Source of the DNA: CANMXU01 sp052030545
GTDB lineage: Bacteria; Pseudomonadota; Gammaproteobacteria; Enterobacterales; Alteromonadaceae
Direction: 5' to 3'
Assembly (NCBI RefSeq): GCF_052030545.1
Contig: NZ_JBPDIH010000003.1
Coordinates: 248,001-312,000 of the forward strand
DNA: 64,000 nt
Shown here: in pieces, positions 48,897 through 58,056 of the stretch
How positions within the stretch are numbered: the stretch's first letter is position 1
Layout: every line of letters starts with the position of its first letter
Program-made: the position numbers and the translations under genes
The notes under the pieces: generated by a model
Database searches by the model: none
What the model was told of the DNA's origin: nothing
What the model saw: only the letters and a program-made list of their open reading frames with translations

Positions 48897-50972
48897 TTAA
48901 GGTTGGCTCTCGTTATTGAGCGAATGCTGTAACCAGTTGTCAAAATCATCGATGGCAATACCACGGCCAACCGCTTGTCCTTGCACTAATTCACCACCAA
49001 TCGATGAAAATATTCGCTCAACTTCGGTAGTATCAATACCAACACCAACCAAAGGTAACTGCATCGAGCGAGTTAAACTTATCAGCGCATTGATAATCGC
49101 TTTGTCTGTAGTTTTTTCTGGATTTCCCAACAGCTGACAGTCTATTTTCACTTGGTCTATCGACATTTTTCGAATATATCGCAGCGATTCATAACTTCCC
49201 GAAAAGGCATCTATTGCCACTTTAACGTCAAGCGTTTTAAGCTGATCAATAATCGATTTTGCTTTCGCCGAAGCATCTAAAAGCACAGACTCAGTCAATT
49301 CAATCATTAAATATTGACCCGCAATACCACGTTGCTCAATTTGTGCTTCAATAAATTCGATCAAATCAGGCTCAAGCACTTGTTTACTAACTAAATTAAT
49401 AGCCACTGGTTCAAAAACTTGGTGTTGCTGAAGGATGACTAAGGCGTCAAACGCTTTTTCAATCATAAGCTTGGTTAAAAGATAGGCGTCGCCACTGTGC
49501 TCTACGATTTGGTTAAATTGTTGCAATTGAATCGGCTTAGTTTCACCAATTCGCCAATTAACCATAAGTTCAAACCCTTTAAATGAGCGCTCTTTTGTAT
49601 GCACTTTAGGTTGAAGGTGCCAGTGTAAATTGTCAGCGCGAATATCCGCTTTTAACTGCTCCATTTGACTCAGCTGCTGCTCAGCATAAATAGTGCGTTG
49701 GTGATCAAAATAACGTAATAAGGCACCATTTTCTTCGGCAGACAATAGCGCATCGCCAGCAAATGAAATAAGTTCGTCAACGTCAACGCCGTGCTCACCT
49801 GACATAGCAATGCCAAAGGCCAACTCAAAATGCAGTGAAAAACTCTTGAAGCTCATCGCTTCTGGCACTGCGGCGCTAATTTGCTGACATAAATTTTCAA
49901 TCACCGTTTTTTCTGGGTGATGGCTTTGGCTAACATCTAGCACCACTAAAAAATGCAGGCTCTGCAAGCGAGCAATACGAACTGCCTCAGGCTTATTTTC
50001 GAAATTAAGTAGAGCGTCATTTGATTCAACAAACTTTTGCAAGCAATAAGCAAATTGCAGTAATAGCAAATCAGAGTTGTGATGCCCTAATACGGTATTA
50101 ACTTGCTGAAAATTTGTCGGTTTAAATACGATGGCCGCATACTTGGCCTGATTATTAGCCTTAAGCGCCTTTTCAAAACGGTGCAAGGCATGCTGATATG
50201 AAGGCAAATTTGTTGCCGGATCGTGGCTATATAAAAATACATCCTCAACGGCCAACTGCGAGACCGCTTTACCAGACGCAAATTTAGCAAGCGTGAGGTT
50301 TACTAGTAACCAACTACCGTTAACCACGGTAATAACAAAACTGCCCACTAAGCTGATCACTAACCAATCGGTATGTATTTGTTGACCTAACCACAAATAA
50401 ACACTCGCGATAAATGTAAACACCACTAACCATTGCACCACCAAACGCAGGGCGCGTACGTTTGAATGCTTAACAAAATCTACAATACGCAGGCCACTTA
50501 ATAGCAAAGATATAATACTAAACACTAGCCAAGCGAGAGATAATTCAACGTTTGCCGCTAACCAAGTAACAGCAATAAAGACTAATGTAGTGACTAAACC
50601 GACAGTTAAGGTAGTTTTTTCTAATGTCGATTGTTGTTTTTCTTCAATATTGAGCGGCCATAAATACAGCAGCACCAGAAAAATACTCGCTGCAGACAGG
50701 AATAAAGGCTGCATTGGTGCAAGGTATGCTAACGAATAAAGCATGACCATTAACGAGCAAGAGATTAGAACAGGAAAACGCCATTTCACTGAAACTAACG
50801 GCTTCATTAGTCCAGAGATAATGAGAATAGGCAAACTGAGGCCTAAAACAAAGGCAATATTAAATTCTATAAAGGAAAATTCAGCGGCAAACGCGGGAAA
50901 CGAAACACATAATATACTTGAAAAAACGCAGGTTATTGGGGTTAATAACCTGCGTATTAGAAAACTTTTCAT
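48897..50972 (-). CDS. Membrane protein with degenerate GGDEF and EAL domains
   Basis: A 691-residue protein. Residues 1-230 contain about seven transmembrane segments. A GGDEF-like domain follows (about 250-415), but the signature loop is RLQSLHFLVVL instead of RLGGDEF. The EAL-like domain (about 430-680) has FELMVNW in place of EAL, DAFSGS in place of DDFGTG, and VGVGIDT in place of AEGVET. The metal sites are therefore incomplete and catalysis is unlikely. The ELM substitution recalls CsrD, a non-catalytic RNA-decay adaptor, but the multi-span N-terminus differs. Probably a c-di-GMP-binding or adaptor protein. Confidence 0.85.
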   Translation of the reverse strand: MKSFLIRRLLTPITCVFSSILCVSFPAFAAEFSFIEFNIAFVLGLSLPILIISGLMKPLVSVKWRFPVLISCSLMVMLYSLAYLAPMQPLFLSAASIFLVLLYLWPLNIEEKQQSTLEKTTLTVGLVTTLVFIAVTWLAANVELSLAWLVFSIISLLLSGLRIVDFVKHSNVRALRLVVQWLVVFTFIASVYLWLGQQIHTDWLVISLVGSFVITVVNGSWLLVNLTLAKFASGKAVSQLAVEDVFLYSHDPATNLPSYQHALHRFEKALKANNQAKYAAIVFKPTNFQQVNTVLGHHNSDLLLLQFAYCLQKFVESNDALLNFENKPEAVRIARLQSLHFLVVLDVSQSHHPEKTVIENLCQQISAAVPEAMSFKSFSLHFELAFGIAMSGEHGVDVDELISFAGDALLSAEENGALLRYFDHQRTIYAEQQLSQMEQLKADIRADNLHWHLQPKVHTKERSFKGFELMVNWRIGETKPIQLQQFNQIVEHSGDAYLLTKLMIEKAFDALVILQQHQVFEPVAINLVSKQVLEPDLIEFIEAQIEQRGIAGQYLMIELTESVLLDASAKAKSIIDQLKTLDVKVAIDAFSGSYESLRYIRKMSIDQVKIDCQLLGNPEKTTDKAIINALISLTRSMQLPLVGVGIDTTEVERIFSSIGGELVQGQAVGRGIAIDDFDNWLQHSLNNESQP

Positions 50973-51058
50973 CAGTTAAAGCCTTTGACTGAAAAAATAT
51001 CTACACAGTCTATTAAGACTACTTAAAAGCGCCTAAGTTGTACAGTAATAAGCCCGCT

Positions 51059-52318
51059 TTACGCTTGATGATTTATCACCAATTTACCATTTTGAATTAA
51101 CGCAACAAGTGGGTTTACGCCAAATTGATAACATAGCTCTGCTGGCTGGCTAATGTTCCACAAGGCAAAGTCGGCATCGTAACCTAAGGCAATTTTACCT
51201 TTTGTTTGACCAAGCCCTAACGCCTGCGCGCCATTACAGGTAACACCCGCTAAGGCTTCAACCGGCGTTAATTGAAAAAGCGTACACGCCATATTTAGCA
51301 TAAGTTGCAATGAATGAATGGGGGAAGAACCCGGATTGGCATCAGTGGCAATCGCCATTGGCACTTTATATTTTCGAAGTAATTCAATTGGTGGTAATTG
51401 CTTTTCACGTAAAAAATAAAATGCGCCGGGTAACAATACCGCGGTGGTGCCCGAGGTTGCCATTGCATTTACGCCAGCTTCGTCTAGGTATTCAATATGA
51501 TCTGCTGACAGCGCTTGGTATTTCGCCGCGAGCGCACTGCCACCTAAATTTGACAATTGTTCAGCATGAATTTTTACTGGTAACTCTAGCGCCTTGGCTT
51601 TTGCAAAAACACGCTGTGTTTGCTCAAGACTAAAACCTACGCTTTCACAAAACACATCAACCGCATCAGCCAGCTTTTCTTTGGCAATAATAGGCAACAT
51701 TTCTTGGCAAACTAATTCAATATAATCGTCAGCACGTCCTTTATATTCAACAGGCAGAGCATGTGCGCCCAAAAATGTTCGTTTGACGGTAACCGGCAAT
51801 GTTTCAGCTAGCTTTTCCGCGACTTTTAACATTTTAATTTCGGTGTCGGTATTTAAGCCATAACCTGATTTTATTTCAACACAGGTCACACCTTGTTCAA
51901 ATAAACACTTAAGCCTTGGCAAGGCGGCATCAAACAAGGCTTGTTCACTTGCTGCTCGGGTTGCCGCTACCGTAGAAACAATACCACCGCCTGCTTCGGC
52001 AATTTCCTGATAACTTGCCCCTTGTAAGCGCATTTCAAATTCATTGGCGCGATTGCCGCCGTAAACAAGGTGGGTATGACAATCAACTAAGCCGGGTGTT
52101 AGCCATGCACCTTTACCATCAAAGACTTGCGGTTGTTGTTCGTCATAGTCTGGCAAGTCTTGCATTTTTCCTAACCAAACAATTTTGCCTTCTGCGATAG
52201 CCAGAGCAGCGTGCTCAATGATGCCGTAACTACTGGCGCCGTCGTTCATACTGGCTATATTTACATTTAGCCAAAGCGTTTGCCAAGAAGTGCTGTTGAT
52301 AGCCTGCTGCATTGTCAT
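51059..52318 (-). CDS. hutI: Imidazolonepropionase
   Basis: Third enzyme of histidine degradation, opening imidazolonepropionate to formiminoglutamate. The 419-residue amidohydrolase has the metal motif LVDCHTHLVYGGNR (about residues 74-87), later KIHAEQLSN and a catalytic-site Asp in ATDANPGSSP. It is divergent from hutC with a HutC operator in the 174-bp spacer, so HutC should control it. hutG or hutF, needed for the last step, is not in the window. Confidence 0.96.
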   Translation of the reverse strand: MTMQQAINSTSWQTLWLNVNIASMNDGASSYGIIEHAALAIAEGKIVWLGKMQDLPDYDEQQPQVFDGKGAWLTPGLVDCHTHLVYGGNRANEFEMRLQGASYQEIAEAGGGIVSTVAATRAASEQALFDAALPRLKCLFEQGVTCVEIKSGYGLNTDTEIKMLKVAEKLAETLPVTVKRTFLGAHALPVEYKGRADDYIELVCQEMLPIIAKEKLADAVDVFCESVGFSLEQTQRVFAKAKALELPVKIHAEQLSNLGGSALAAKYQALSADHIEYLDEAGVNAMATSGTTAVLLPGAFYFLREKQLPPIELLRKYKVPMAIATDANPGSSPIHSLQLMLNMACTLFQLTPVEALAGVTCNGAQALGLGQTKGKIALGYDADFALWNISQPAELCYQFGVNPLVALIQNGKLVINHQA

Positions 52319-52411
52319 ATATATCTCTGTTTATTGGGTAATTTTTTAGTTCTAGCTAACGGCTAGACCAATTAGCTGTATTAATATGCTGTCACTTTAG
52401 CTGATATTAAA

Positions 52412-52417
52412 TTGACA
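52412..52417 (+). promoter_or_regulatory. Possible -35 element of hutC
   Basis: A perfect TTGACA lies just before the HutC operator. No clear -10 follows at 16-18 bp, so this half of a promoter is only tentative. Confidence 0.3.
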
Positions 52418-52423
52418 AGCAAG

Positions 52424-52437
52424 CTTGTATATACAAG
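52424..52437. promoter_or_regulatory. HutC operator
   Basis: A perfect 14-bp palindrome, CTTGTATATACAAG, between the divergent hutI and hutC genes. It matches the known HutC operator of pseudomonads (CTTGTATGTACAAG type). It sits 56 bp before the hutC start, so HutC bound here would repress both hutI and hutC-U-H, with urocanate as inducer. Confidence 0.85.
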
Positions 52438-52492
52438 TTAAATAGGTACAATGCGTAACATAATTATAGATAATTTATGCAAGGTAAAGATA

Positions 52493-53194
52493 ATGACAGT
52501 GCCCAAGTTTAGCCAAATAAAGCAGCATATTTGCCAACAAATTGAATCTGGTGAATGGCCGCAACACAGTAAAGTGCCGTCAGAAAATGAATTATCTGCC
52601 CAATTTCATGTTAGTAGAATGACGGCACGACGAGCCTTGCAAGAACTCACTGAACAAGGTGTTTTAGTGCGCTCACAAGGTGCAGGTACTTTTGTCGCAA
52701 CCTTTAAATCGCAATCGTCTTTATTGGAAATTAAAAATATTGCCGATGAAATTGAAGATCGCGGCCACCAACACAGTGCCCAACAACTGCAACTAAAATC
52801 GGTTGAAGTCGATAAAGAGATGGCTATTTTACTTAATGTTAGCCAAGACACTGAAGTCTTTTATTCAGAAATACTGCACTTTGAAAATGACCAACCGATC
52901 CAATTAGAGCAGCGCTTTGTTAATAGTTTATTAACGCCCGAATACATCGCTCAGAACTTTACCAAAACAACACCACACGAATATCTATCTATGGTTGCAC
53001 CATTAACCGAAGCAACACATGAAGTGGAAGCAGTATTAGCAGATGACGACATTTGCCAAAAACTTGCCATTTCAAAACCCACCGCTTGTTTGCAAGTAAA
53101 ACGCAGAACCTGGTCACGCCAAGGCGTAGTCAGCGTAGCGATTTTAACAACACCGGGTGATAAATATCGCCTAGGCAGCCATTTAGTATTTTAA
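52493..53194 (+). CDS. hutC: Histidine utilization repressor, GntR/HutC family
   Basis: A 233-residue repressor. The GntR winged HTH reads VPSENELSAQFHVSRMTARR, ALQELTEQGVLVRSQGAGTF (residues about 26-66). The C-terminal UTRA domain (about 85-225) binds the effector, urocanate in known HutC proteins, with EQRFVNSLLTPEYIAQNFTK typical. The ATG at 52493 has AAGG 8 nt upstream; the ORF is open to 52451. It leads hutC-hutU-hutH and is divergent from hutI over a HutC operator. Confidence 0.93.
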   Translation: MTVPKFSQIKQHICQQIESGEWPQHSKVPSENELSAQFHVSRMTARRALQELTEQGVLVRSQGAGTFVATFKSQSSLLEIKNIADEIEDRGHQHSAQQLQLKSVEVDKEMAILLNVSQDTEVFYSEILHFENDQPIQLEQRFVNSLLTPEYIAQNFTKTTPHEYLSMVAPLTEATHEVEAVLADDDICQKLAISKPTACLQVKRRTWSRQGVVSVAILTTPGDKYRLGSHLVF

Positions 53195-53246
53195 ACAAGC
53201 GACAACAATAATTAACGCAATTAAGATCCAATTTGAGGAGAGTACA

Positions 53247-54953
53247 ATGACTCAATCAATCACAGAAAGCCGTATTGATAGCAGCCGAAAAATACGTGCT
53301 GATCGCGGCAGTAAAATAACCACTAAAAGTTGGTTAACAGAAGCCGCTAAACGCATGCTAATGAACAACCTTGATGAAGAAGTTGCTGAGCACCCTCAGT
53401 CACTCGTAGTTTATGGTGGTATTGGCCGTGCCGCGCGCAATTGGGCATGTTTCGATAAAATAATTGAAGTGTTAGAGCGCCTAGAAGACGATGAAACCCT
53501 GATGGTGCAATCAGGCAAACCCGTCGGTGTTTTTAAAACCCACGAAAATGCGCCACGCGTTTTAATTGCTAATTCAAATTTAGTACCTAACTGGGCAAAT
53601 TGGGAGCACTTTAACGAACTCGATAAGCAAGGTTTGATGATGTACGGTCAAATGACCGCTGGCTCTTGGATCTACATTGGCTCACAAGGCATAGTGCAAG
53701 GTACTTATGAAACCTTCGTTGCTATGGCTAAGCAGCATTTTGGTGGTAGTGCCAAAGGTAAGTGGGTACTTACTGGTGGTTTAGGTGGAATGGGTGGCGC
53801 ACAACCTCTCGCGGCAACTATGGCCGGCTACTCTGCTTTAGTGGTTGAATGTGATGAATCTCGCATCGATTTTCGCTTAAAAACCCGCTACGTTGACAAA
53901 AAAGCCACTGATCTTGACCAAGCGCTAGCGATGATCAATGAAGCGACAGCCAAAGGTGAAGCCGTTTCAGTGGGTCTATTAGGTAATGCTGCTGATGTTT
54001 TTCCAGAATTAGTAAAACGCGGTGTTACCCCTGATGTTGTTACCGATCAAACCTCTGCTCACGATCCATTAAATGGTTACCTACCGCAAGGTTGGAGCAT
54101 GGAATTTGCCGCGCAAATGCGTGAAAAAGATGAAGCCGCAGTGGTAAAAGCAGCGAAGCAATCTATGGCCGTGCAAGTGCAAGCCATGCTTGATTTACAA
54201 AAAGCTGGCGCAGCTACCACAGATTATGGCAACAACATTCGCCAAATGGCAATGGAAGAAGGCGTAGAAAATGCCTTTGACTTCCCAGGTTTTGTACCGG
54301 CTTATGTGCGTCCATTATTTTGTGAAGGCATTGGGCCATTTCGTTGGGTCGCATTGTCTGGCGATCCACAAGACATTTACAAAACAGATGCAAAAGTAAA
54401 AGAGCTTATTCCTGACAATCCACATCTACATAATTGGTTAGATATGGCGCGTGAGCGTATTGAATTTCAAGGCTTACCTGCACGTATTTGTTGGGTCGGC
54501 TTAAAAGACCGAGCTCGCCTTGCATTAGCCTTCAATGAAATGGTGAAAAATGGTGAATTATCAGCGCCAGTGGTCATTGGTCGCGATCATTTAGATTCAG
54601 GTTCAGTTGCCTCGCCAAATCGCGAAACAGAAAGCATGCTTGACGGTTCAGACGCTGTGTCTGACTGGCCATTATTAAACGCGTTATTATCAACCTCAGG
54701 TGGTGCAACTTGGGTAAGTTTACATCACGGCGGTGGTGTTGGTATGGGCTTTAGTCAACACTCTGGTGTGGTGATTGTTGCAGACGGAACCGACGCAGCA
54801 GCAACACGTTTAGGTCGCGTATTGTGGAATGACCCAGCAACGGGTGTTATGCGCCATGCCGATGCTGGATATGACATCGCCATTAATTGCGCACAAGAAC
54901 AAGGGTTAGACTTGCCAATGGTTGACGGTGCTAACGGACAAAAGGGAGCGTAA
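53247..54953 (+). CDS. hutU: Urocanate hydratase
   Basis: Second enzyme of histidine degradation, converting urocanate to imidazolonepropionate with tightly bound NAD. The 568-residue protein has the NAD loop GGLGGMGGAQPLAATMAGY (about residues 176-194), the active-site region FCEGIGPFRWVALSGDP and HHGGGVGMGFSQHSG near the C-terminus. A strong GAGGAG box precedes the ATG. It lies 52 nt after hutC, and its stop shares a base with the hutH start. Confidence 0.97.
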   Translation: MTQSITESRIDSSRKIRADRGSKITTKSWLTEAAKRMLMNNLDEEVAEHPQSLVVYGGIGRAARNWACFDKIIEVLERLEDDETLMVQSGKPVGVFKTHENAPRVLIANSNLVPNWANWEHFNELDKQGLMMYGQMTAGSWIYIGSQGIVQGTYETFVAMAKQHFGGSAKGKWVLTGGLGGMGGAQPLAATMAGYSALVVECDESRIDFRLKTRYVDKKATDLDQALAMINEATAKGEAVSVGLLGNAADVFPELVKRGVTPDVVTDQTSAHDPLNGYLPQGWSMEFAAQMREKDEAAVVKAAKQSMAVQVQAMLDLQKAGAATTDYGNNIRQMAMEEGVENAFDFPGFVPAYVRPLFCEGIGPFRWVALSGDPQDIYKTDAKVKELIPDNPHLHNWLDMARERIEFQGLPARICWVGLKDRARLALAFNEMVKNGELSAPVVIGRDHLDSGSVASPNRETESMLDGSDAVSDWPLLNALLSTSGGATWVSLHHGGGVGMGFSQHSGVVIVADGTDAAATRLGRVLWNDPATGVMRHADAGYDIAINCAQEQGLDLPMVDGANGQKGA

Positions 54954-56491
54954 TGATGACAACACTCAATATTATTCCAGGTAAAATATCGCTAGCACAA
55001 TTACGCCAAGTGGCAAAACGCAGCGACATGACTTTTAGCCTAGATGAAACGGCTTTTGACGAAATTAATAAAAGCGCGGCAGCCGTGCAACAAGTTATCA
55101 AAGAAGATCGCGTCGTTTATGGTATTAATACCGGTTTTGGTTTACTCGCCAGTACCCGCATTAAAAACGACGAGCTGGAATTATTACAACGTTCAATTGT
55201 ACTTTCCCATTCTGCAGGTTTTGGCGACTTTATGGATGACGCCACCGTTCGTTTGATGATGGTATTAAAAATTAATTCATTGTCACGTGGTTTTTCAGGC
55301 ATTCGTTTACAAGTTATTCAAGCGTTAATTACCTTACTTAATGCCAAAGTTTACCCGTGCATTCCGAAAAAAGGTTCTGTTGGTGCATCCGGTGATTTAG
55401 CGCCATTATCACATATGGTTTTACCTCTATTAGGTGAAGGTGAAATGCGCTACCAAGGTGAAGTAATGCCAGCAAACCAAGGGTTAAAAATTGCCGAAAT
55501 TGCACCACTCACTTTAGCTGCTAAAGAAGGTTTAGCGCTACTGAACGGCACGCAGGCATCAACGGCCTTTGCCCTTGAAGGTTTATTCCATGCAGAAGAT
55601 TTATTTGCTGCAGGCGTAACAGTAGGCGCAATGTCAGTTGAAGCAGCTAAGGGCAGTCGTGCACCATTTGATGCTCGCGTACATCAAGTACGTGGTCAAA
55701 AAGGGCAAATTGACGCCGCCATGGCTTATCGCCATATTCTTGATAGTGACTCTGAAATTGGCCGCTCTCATGTCGACTGTGAAAAAGTGCAAGACCCCTA
55801 TTCACTGCGCTGTCAGCCACAAGTGATGGGCGCATGTTTACAACAAATTCGCCAAGCCGCTGAAGTACTGCATGTTGAGGCGAATGGCGTTACCGATAAC
55901 CCGTTAGTATTTGCCAATGAAGGCGACTTTATTTCGGCAGGTAATTTCCACGCAGAACCCGTTGCCATGGCAGCAGATAACTTAGCGTTAGCGATTGCTG
56001 AAATTGGCGCCTTGTCAGAGCGCAGAATGGCGTTACTTATCGATGCGAGTTTAAGCAAATTACCGCCATTTTTAGTCGACAACGGTGGTGTGAATTCTGG
56101 TTTTATGATCGCACAAGTAACCTCTGCAGCACTTGCTTCTGAAAATAAATCATTAGCACACCCTGCTTCTGTTGACAGCCTGCCAACATCAGCTAACCAA
56201 GAAGATCACGTTTCTATGGCGACATTTGCAGGACGTCGCTTAAAAGATATGAACGAAAATACCAATGGTGTGTTAGCGGTTGAGTATTTAGCGGCCGCAC
56301 AAGGGTTAGACTTTAGAGCGCCACTAAAAGCAGCAGATAAAATTGAGCAAGCCAAAGCCATATTGCGCGAAAAAGTCAGTTTTTATGATAAAGACCGTTA
56401 CTTTGCACCAGACATGGTTGAGGCATCTAAAATTATTACCAAAGGTGCATTAAATACCTTAATGCCTGCGCAACTACTGCCAAGTTTATAG
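54953..56491 (+). CDS. hutH: Histidine ammonia-lyase
   Basis: First enzyme of histidine degradation, giving urocanate and ammonia. The autocatalytic MIO cofactor forms from Ala-Ser-Gly in GSVGASGDLAPLSHM (about residues 140-154). The Tyr loop is YGINTGFGLLAST, and NGTQASTAFA and SLPTSANQEDHVSM are typical. Its 512 residues match the family. The start overlaps the hutU stop by one base (TAATG). A second ATG three bases on is possible. A heptamer repeat and a terminator follow. Confidence 0.97.
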   Translation: MMTTLNIIPGKISLAQLRQVAKRSDMTFSLDETAFDEINKSAAAVQQVIKEDRVVYGINTGFGLLASTRIKNDELELLQRSIVLSHSAGFGDFMDDATVRLMMVLKINSLSRGFSGIRLQVIQALITLLNAKVYPCIPKKGSVGASGDLAPLSHMVLPLLGEGEMRYQGEVMPANQGLKIAEIAPLTLAAKEGLALLNGTQASTAFALEGLFHAEDLFAAGVTVGAMSVEAAKGSRAPFDARVHQVRGQKGQIDAAMAYRHILDSDSEIGRSHVDCEKVQDPYSLRCQPQVMGACLQQIRQAAEVLHVEANGVTDNPLVFANEGDFISAGNFHAEPVAMAADNLALAIAEIGALSERRMALLIDASLSKLPPFLVDNGGVNSGFMIAQVTSAALASENKSLAHPASVDSLPTSANQEDHVSMATFAGRRLKDMNENTNGVLAVEYLAAAQGLDFRAPLKAADKIEQAKAILREKVSFYDKDRYFAPDMVEASKIITKGALNTLMPAQLLPSL

Positions 56492-56507
56492 CCGTGCGCA
56501 GGGCTTT

Positions 56508-56559
56508 AGCTACAAGCTACAAGCGACAAGCGACAAGCGACAAGCGACAAGCGACAAGC
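56508..56559. repeat. Heptanucleotide tandem repeat (AAGCTAC/AAGCGAC)
   Basis: One AAGCTAC unit at 56514-56520 and five perfect AAGCGAC units at 56521-56555, plus partial units at both ends. It begins just after the hutH stop codon, ahead of the terminator. Confidence 0.88.
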
Positions 56560-56579
56560 CGAAAATAAAACGCATCAAC

Positions 56580-56612
56580 AAAAAAGCCAGCATATTATTG
56601 CTGGCTTTTGTT
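56580..56612. terminator. Terminator between hutH and hemE
   Basis: AAAAGCCAGCA at 56582-56592 pairs with TGCTGGCTTTT at 56599-56609, with A and T runs on either side. It can serve both converging genes. Confidence 0.88.
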
Positions 56613-56629
56613 TATAAACTTACTGTTAT

Positions 56630-57697
56630 CTATTTATGATATGGCTTACTTAAGCGATGTACTGAGTCGATAAAGTGACCAGCATGCTCAGGATCTACAT
56701 CTGGGTGAATACCATGACCTAGATTAAATACATGACCTGTACCACCTTCACCAAAGCCAGCTAATATTTTCGATACTTCTTGTTCAATGCGTGGTTTAGG
56801 CGCATATAACATTGAAGGGTCCATATTACCTTGTAGCGCAACTTTATCACCAATACGTGCTTTGGCATTTTCAATATCAATGGTCCAATCAAGACCAACG
56901 GCATCACAACCTGTTGCCGCGATGTCTTCTAGCCACATGCCACCGTTTTTAGTAAACAAGGTAACAGGTACTTGACGACCGTCGTTATGACGCGTTAAAC
57001 CGTCAACGATTTTGTGCATGTACTGCAATGAGAATTCTTTATAATCACGAGGTGATAATACGCCACCCCAAGTATCAAATACCATGACCGATTGCGCGCC
57101 TGCTGCAATTTGCGCATTTAAATAAGAAATAACTGAGTCAGCTAACTTATCAAGCAATAGGTGCAAGGTTTGTGGTTCAGCAAACATCATTTTTTTGATT
57201 TTAGTGAAACCTTTTGAACTACCACCTTCAACCATGTATGTCGCTAGTGTCCATGGACTACCAGAAAAACCAATTAATGGCACAGAGCCATTGAGTTCTT
57301 TGCGAATAGTACGAACCGCATTCATTACGTATTGTAATTCACCTTCAGGATCAGGAATGCCAATTTTATCGACATCTGCTTTACAAGTGATCGGACGCTC
57401 AAATTTTGGCCCTTCACCGGTTTCAAAATAAAGACCTAAGCCCATCGCGTCAGGAATAGTTAAAATATCACTGAATAAAATAGCTGCGTCTAAAGGAAAA
57501 CGACGTAATGGTTGAATGGTCACTTCACAAGCCAATTCAGCATTACGGCACACTGACATGAAATCGCCAGCATCTTTGCGTACTTCACGGTACTCAGGTA
57601 AATAACGACCTGCTTGTCTCATCATCCACACAGGGGTGTAATCAACAGGTTGGCGAAGTAAAGCTCTTAAGTAGTTGTCATTTTTTAATTCTGTCAC
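56630..57697 (-). CDS. hemE: Uroporphyrinogen decarboxylase
   Basis: Removes four carboxyl groups from uroporphyrinogen III to give coproporphyrinogen III. It starts at GTG 57697, (M)TELKNDNYLRALLRQPVDY, with GAGG about 8 nt upstream and an E. coli-like beginning; an in-frame ATG at 57727 would add ten residues that fit no family. MMRQAGRYLPEYR holds the conserved substrate Arg residues, and FSDILTIPDAMGLGLYF and HGIHPDVDPEHAGHFID are further signatures. 355 residues. Transcribed alone. Confidence 0.96.
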   Translation of the reverse strand: MTELKNDNYLRALLRQPVDYTPVWMMRQAGRYLPEYREVRKDAGDFMSVCRNAELACEVTIQPLRRFPLDAAILFSDILTIPDAMGLGLYFETGEGPKFERPITCKADVDKIGIPDPEGELQYVMNAVRTIRKELNGSVPLIGFSGSPWTLATYMVEGGSSKGFTKIKKMMFAEPQTLHLLLDKLADSVISYLNAQIAAGAQSVMVFDTWGGVLSPRDYKEFSLQYMHKIVDGLTRHNDGRQVPVTLFTKNGGMWLEDIAATGCDAVGLDWTIDIENAKARIGDKVALQGNMDPSMLYAPKPRIEQEVSKILAGFGEGGTGHVFNLGHGIHPDVDPEHAGHFIDSVHRLSKPYHK

Positions 57698-57912
57698 GCA
57701 GTTTTCCTCATAACTTTTATGGCGCACATTCTAGCACCCCCCTAAAATATGATCTATGACACAAATCAATTCTCTTGATGCAATTTTTTTTCAATCGATA
57801 AAAAAAGTTGGTCATTTTTAAAACAAACTCATTTTCAATTACTTACGGTTATTTACACAAATTTACAATGTTATACGAAAATAATCGTCGAGTTTATGCT
57901 CTATTAAAGTTG

Positions 57913-57941
57913 TTGCAAGCTAAATATCCCTTTGTTATAAA
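57913..57941 (+). promoter_or_regulatory. Sigma-70 promoter of candidate sRNA
   Basis: TTGCAA at 57913-57918 and TATAAA at 57936-57941 with an exact 17-bp spacer. It points at no gene: a terminator comes about 115 bp later. Confidence 0.65.
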
Positions 57942-57947
57942 TTACCC

Positions 57948-58056
57948 CGCGCTTAGATAATAACAATAATAAAAGAACGAAAATAATTAATAAGAAGCTT
58001 GTAAAACAAGCCCATACAGCGAGCATTTCGGCCTTACCGTTTGGTAAGGCTTTTTT
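57948..58056 (+). ncRNA. Candidate small RNA
   Basis: A promoter-terminator unit of about 109 nt inside a 660-bp gene-free spacer. The RNA would have an unstructured A-rich 5' half, a small hairpin (GCTTGT at 57997-58002 with ACAAGC at 58006-58011) and a rho-independent terminator (58031-58056). There is no ATG-started ORF of useful length. This architecture fits Hfq-dependent sRNAs. No known family was recognised. The rest of the spacer (57728-57910 and 58060-58340) shows nothing else. Confidence 0.55.
58031..58056 (+). terminator. Rho-independent terminator of candidate sRNA
   Basis: A perfect 8-bp stem, GCCTTACC at 58031-58038 with GGTAAGGC at 58043-58050, loop GTTT, followed by six T. 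Confidence 0.9.
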
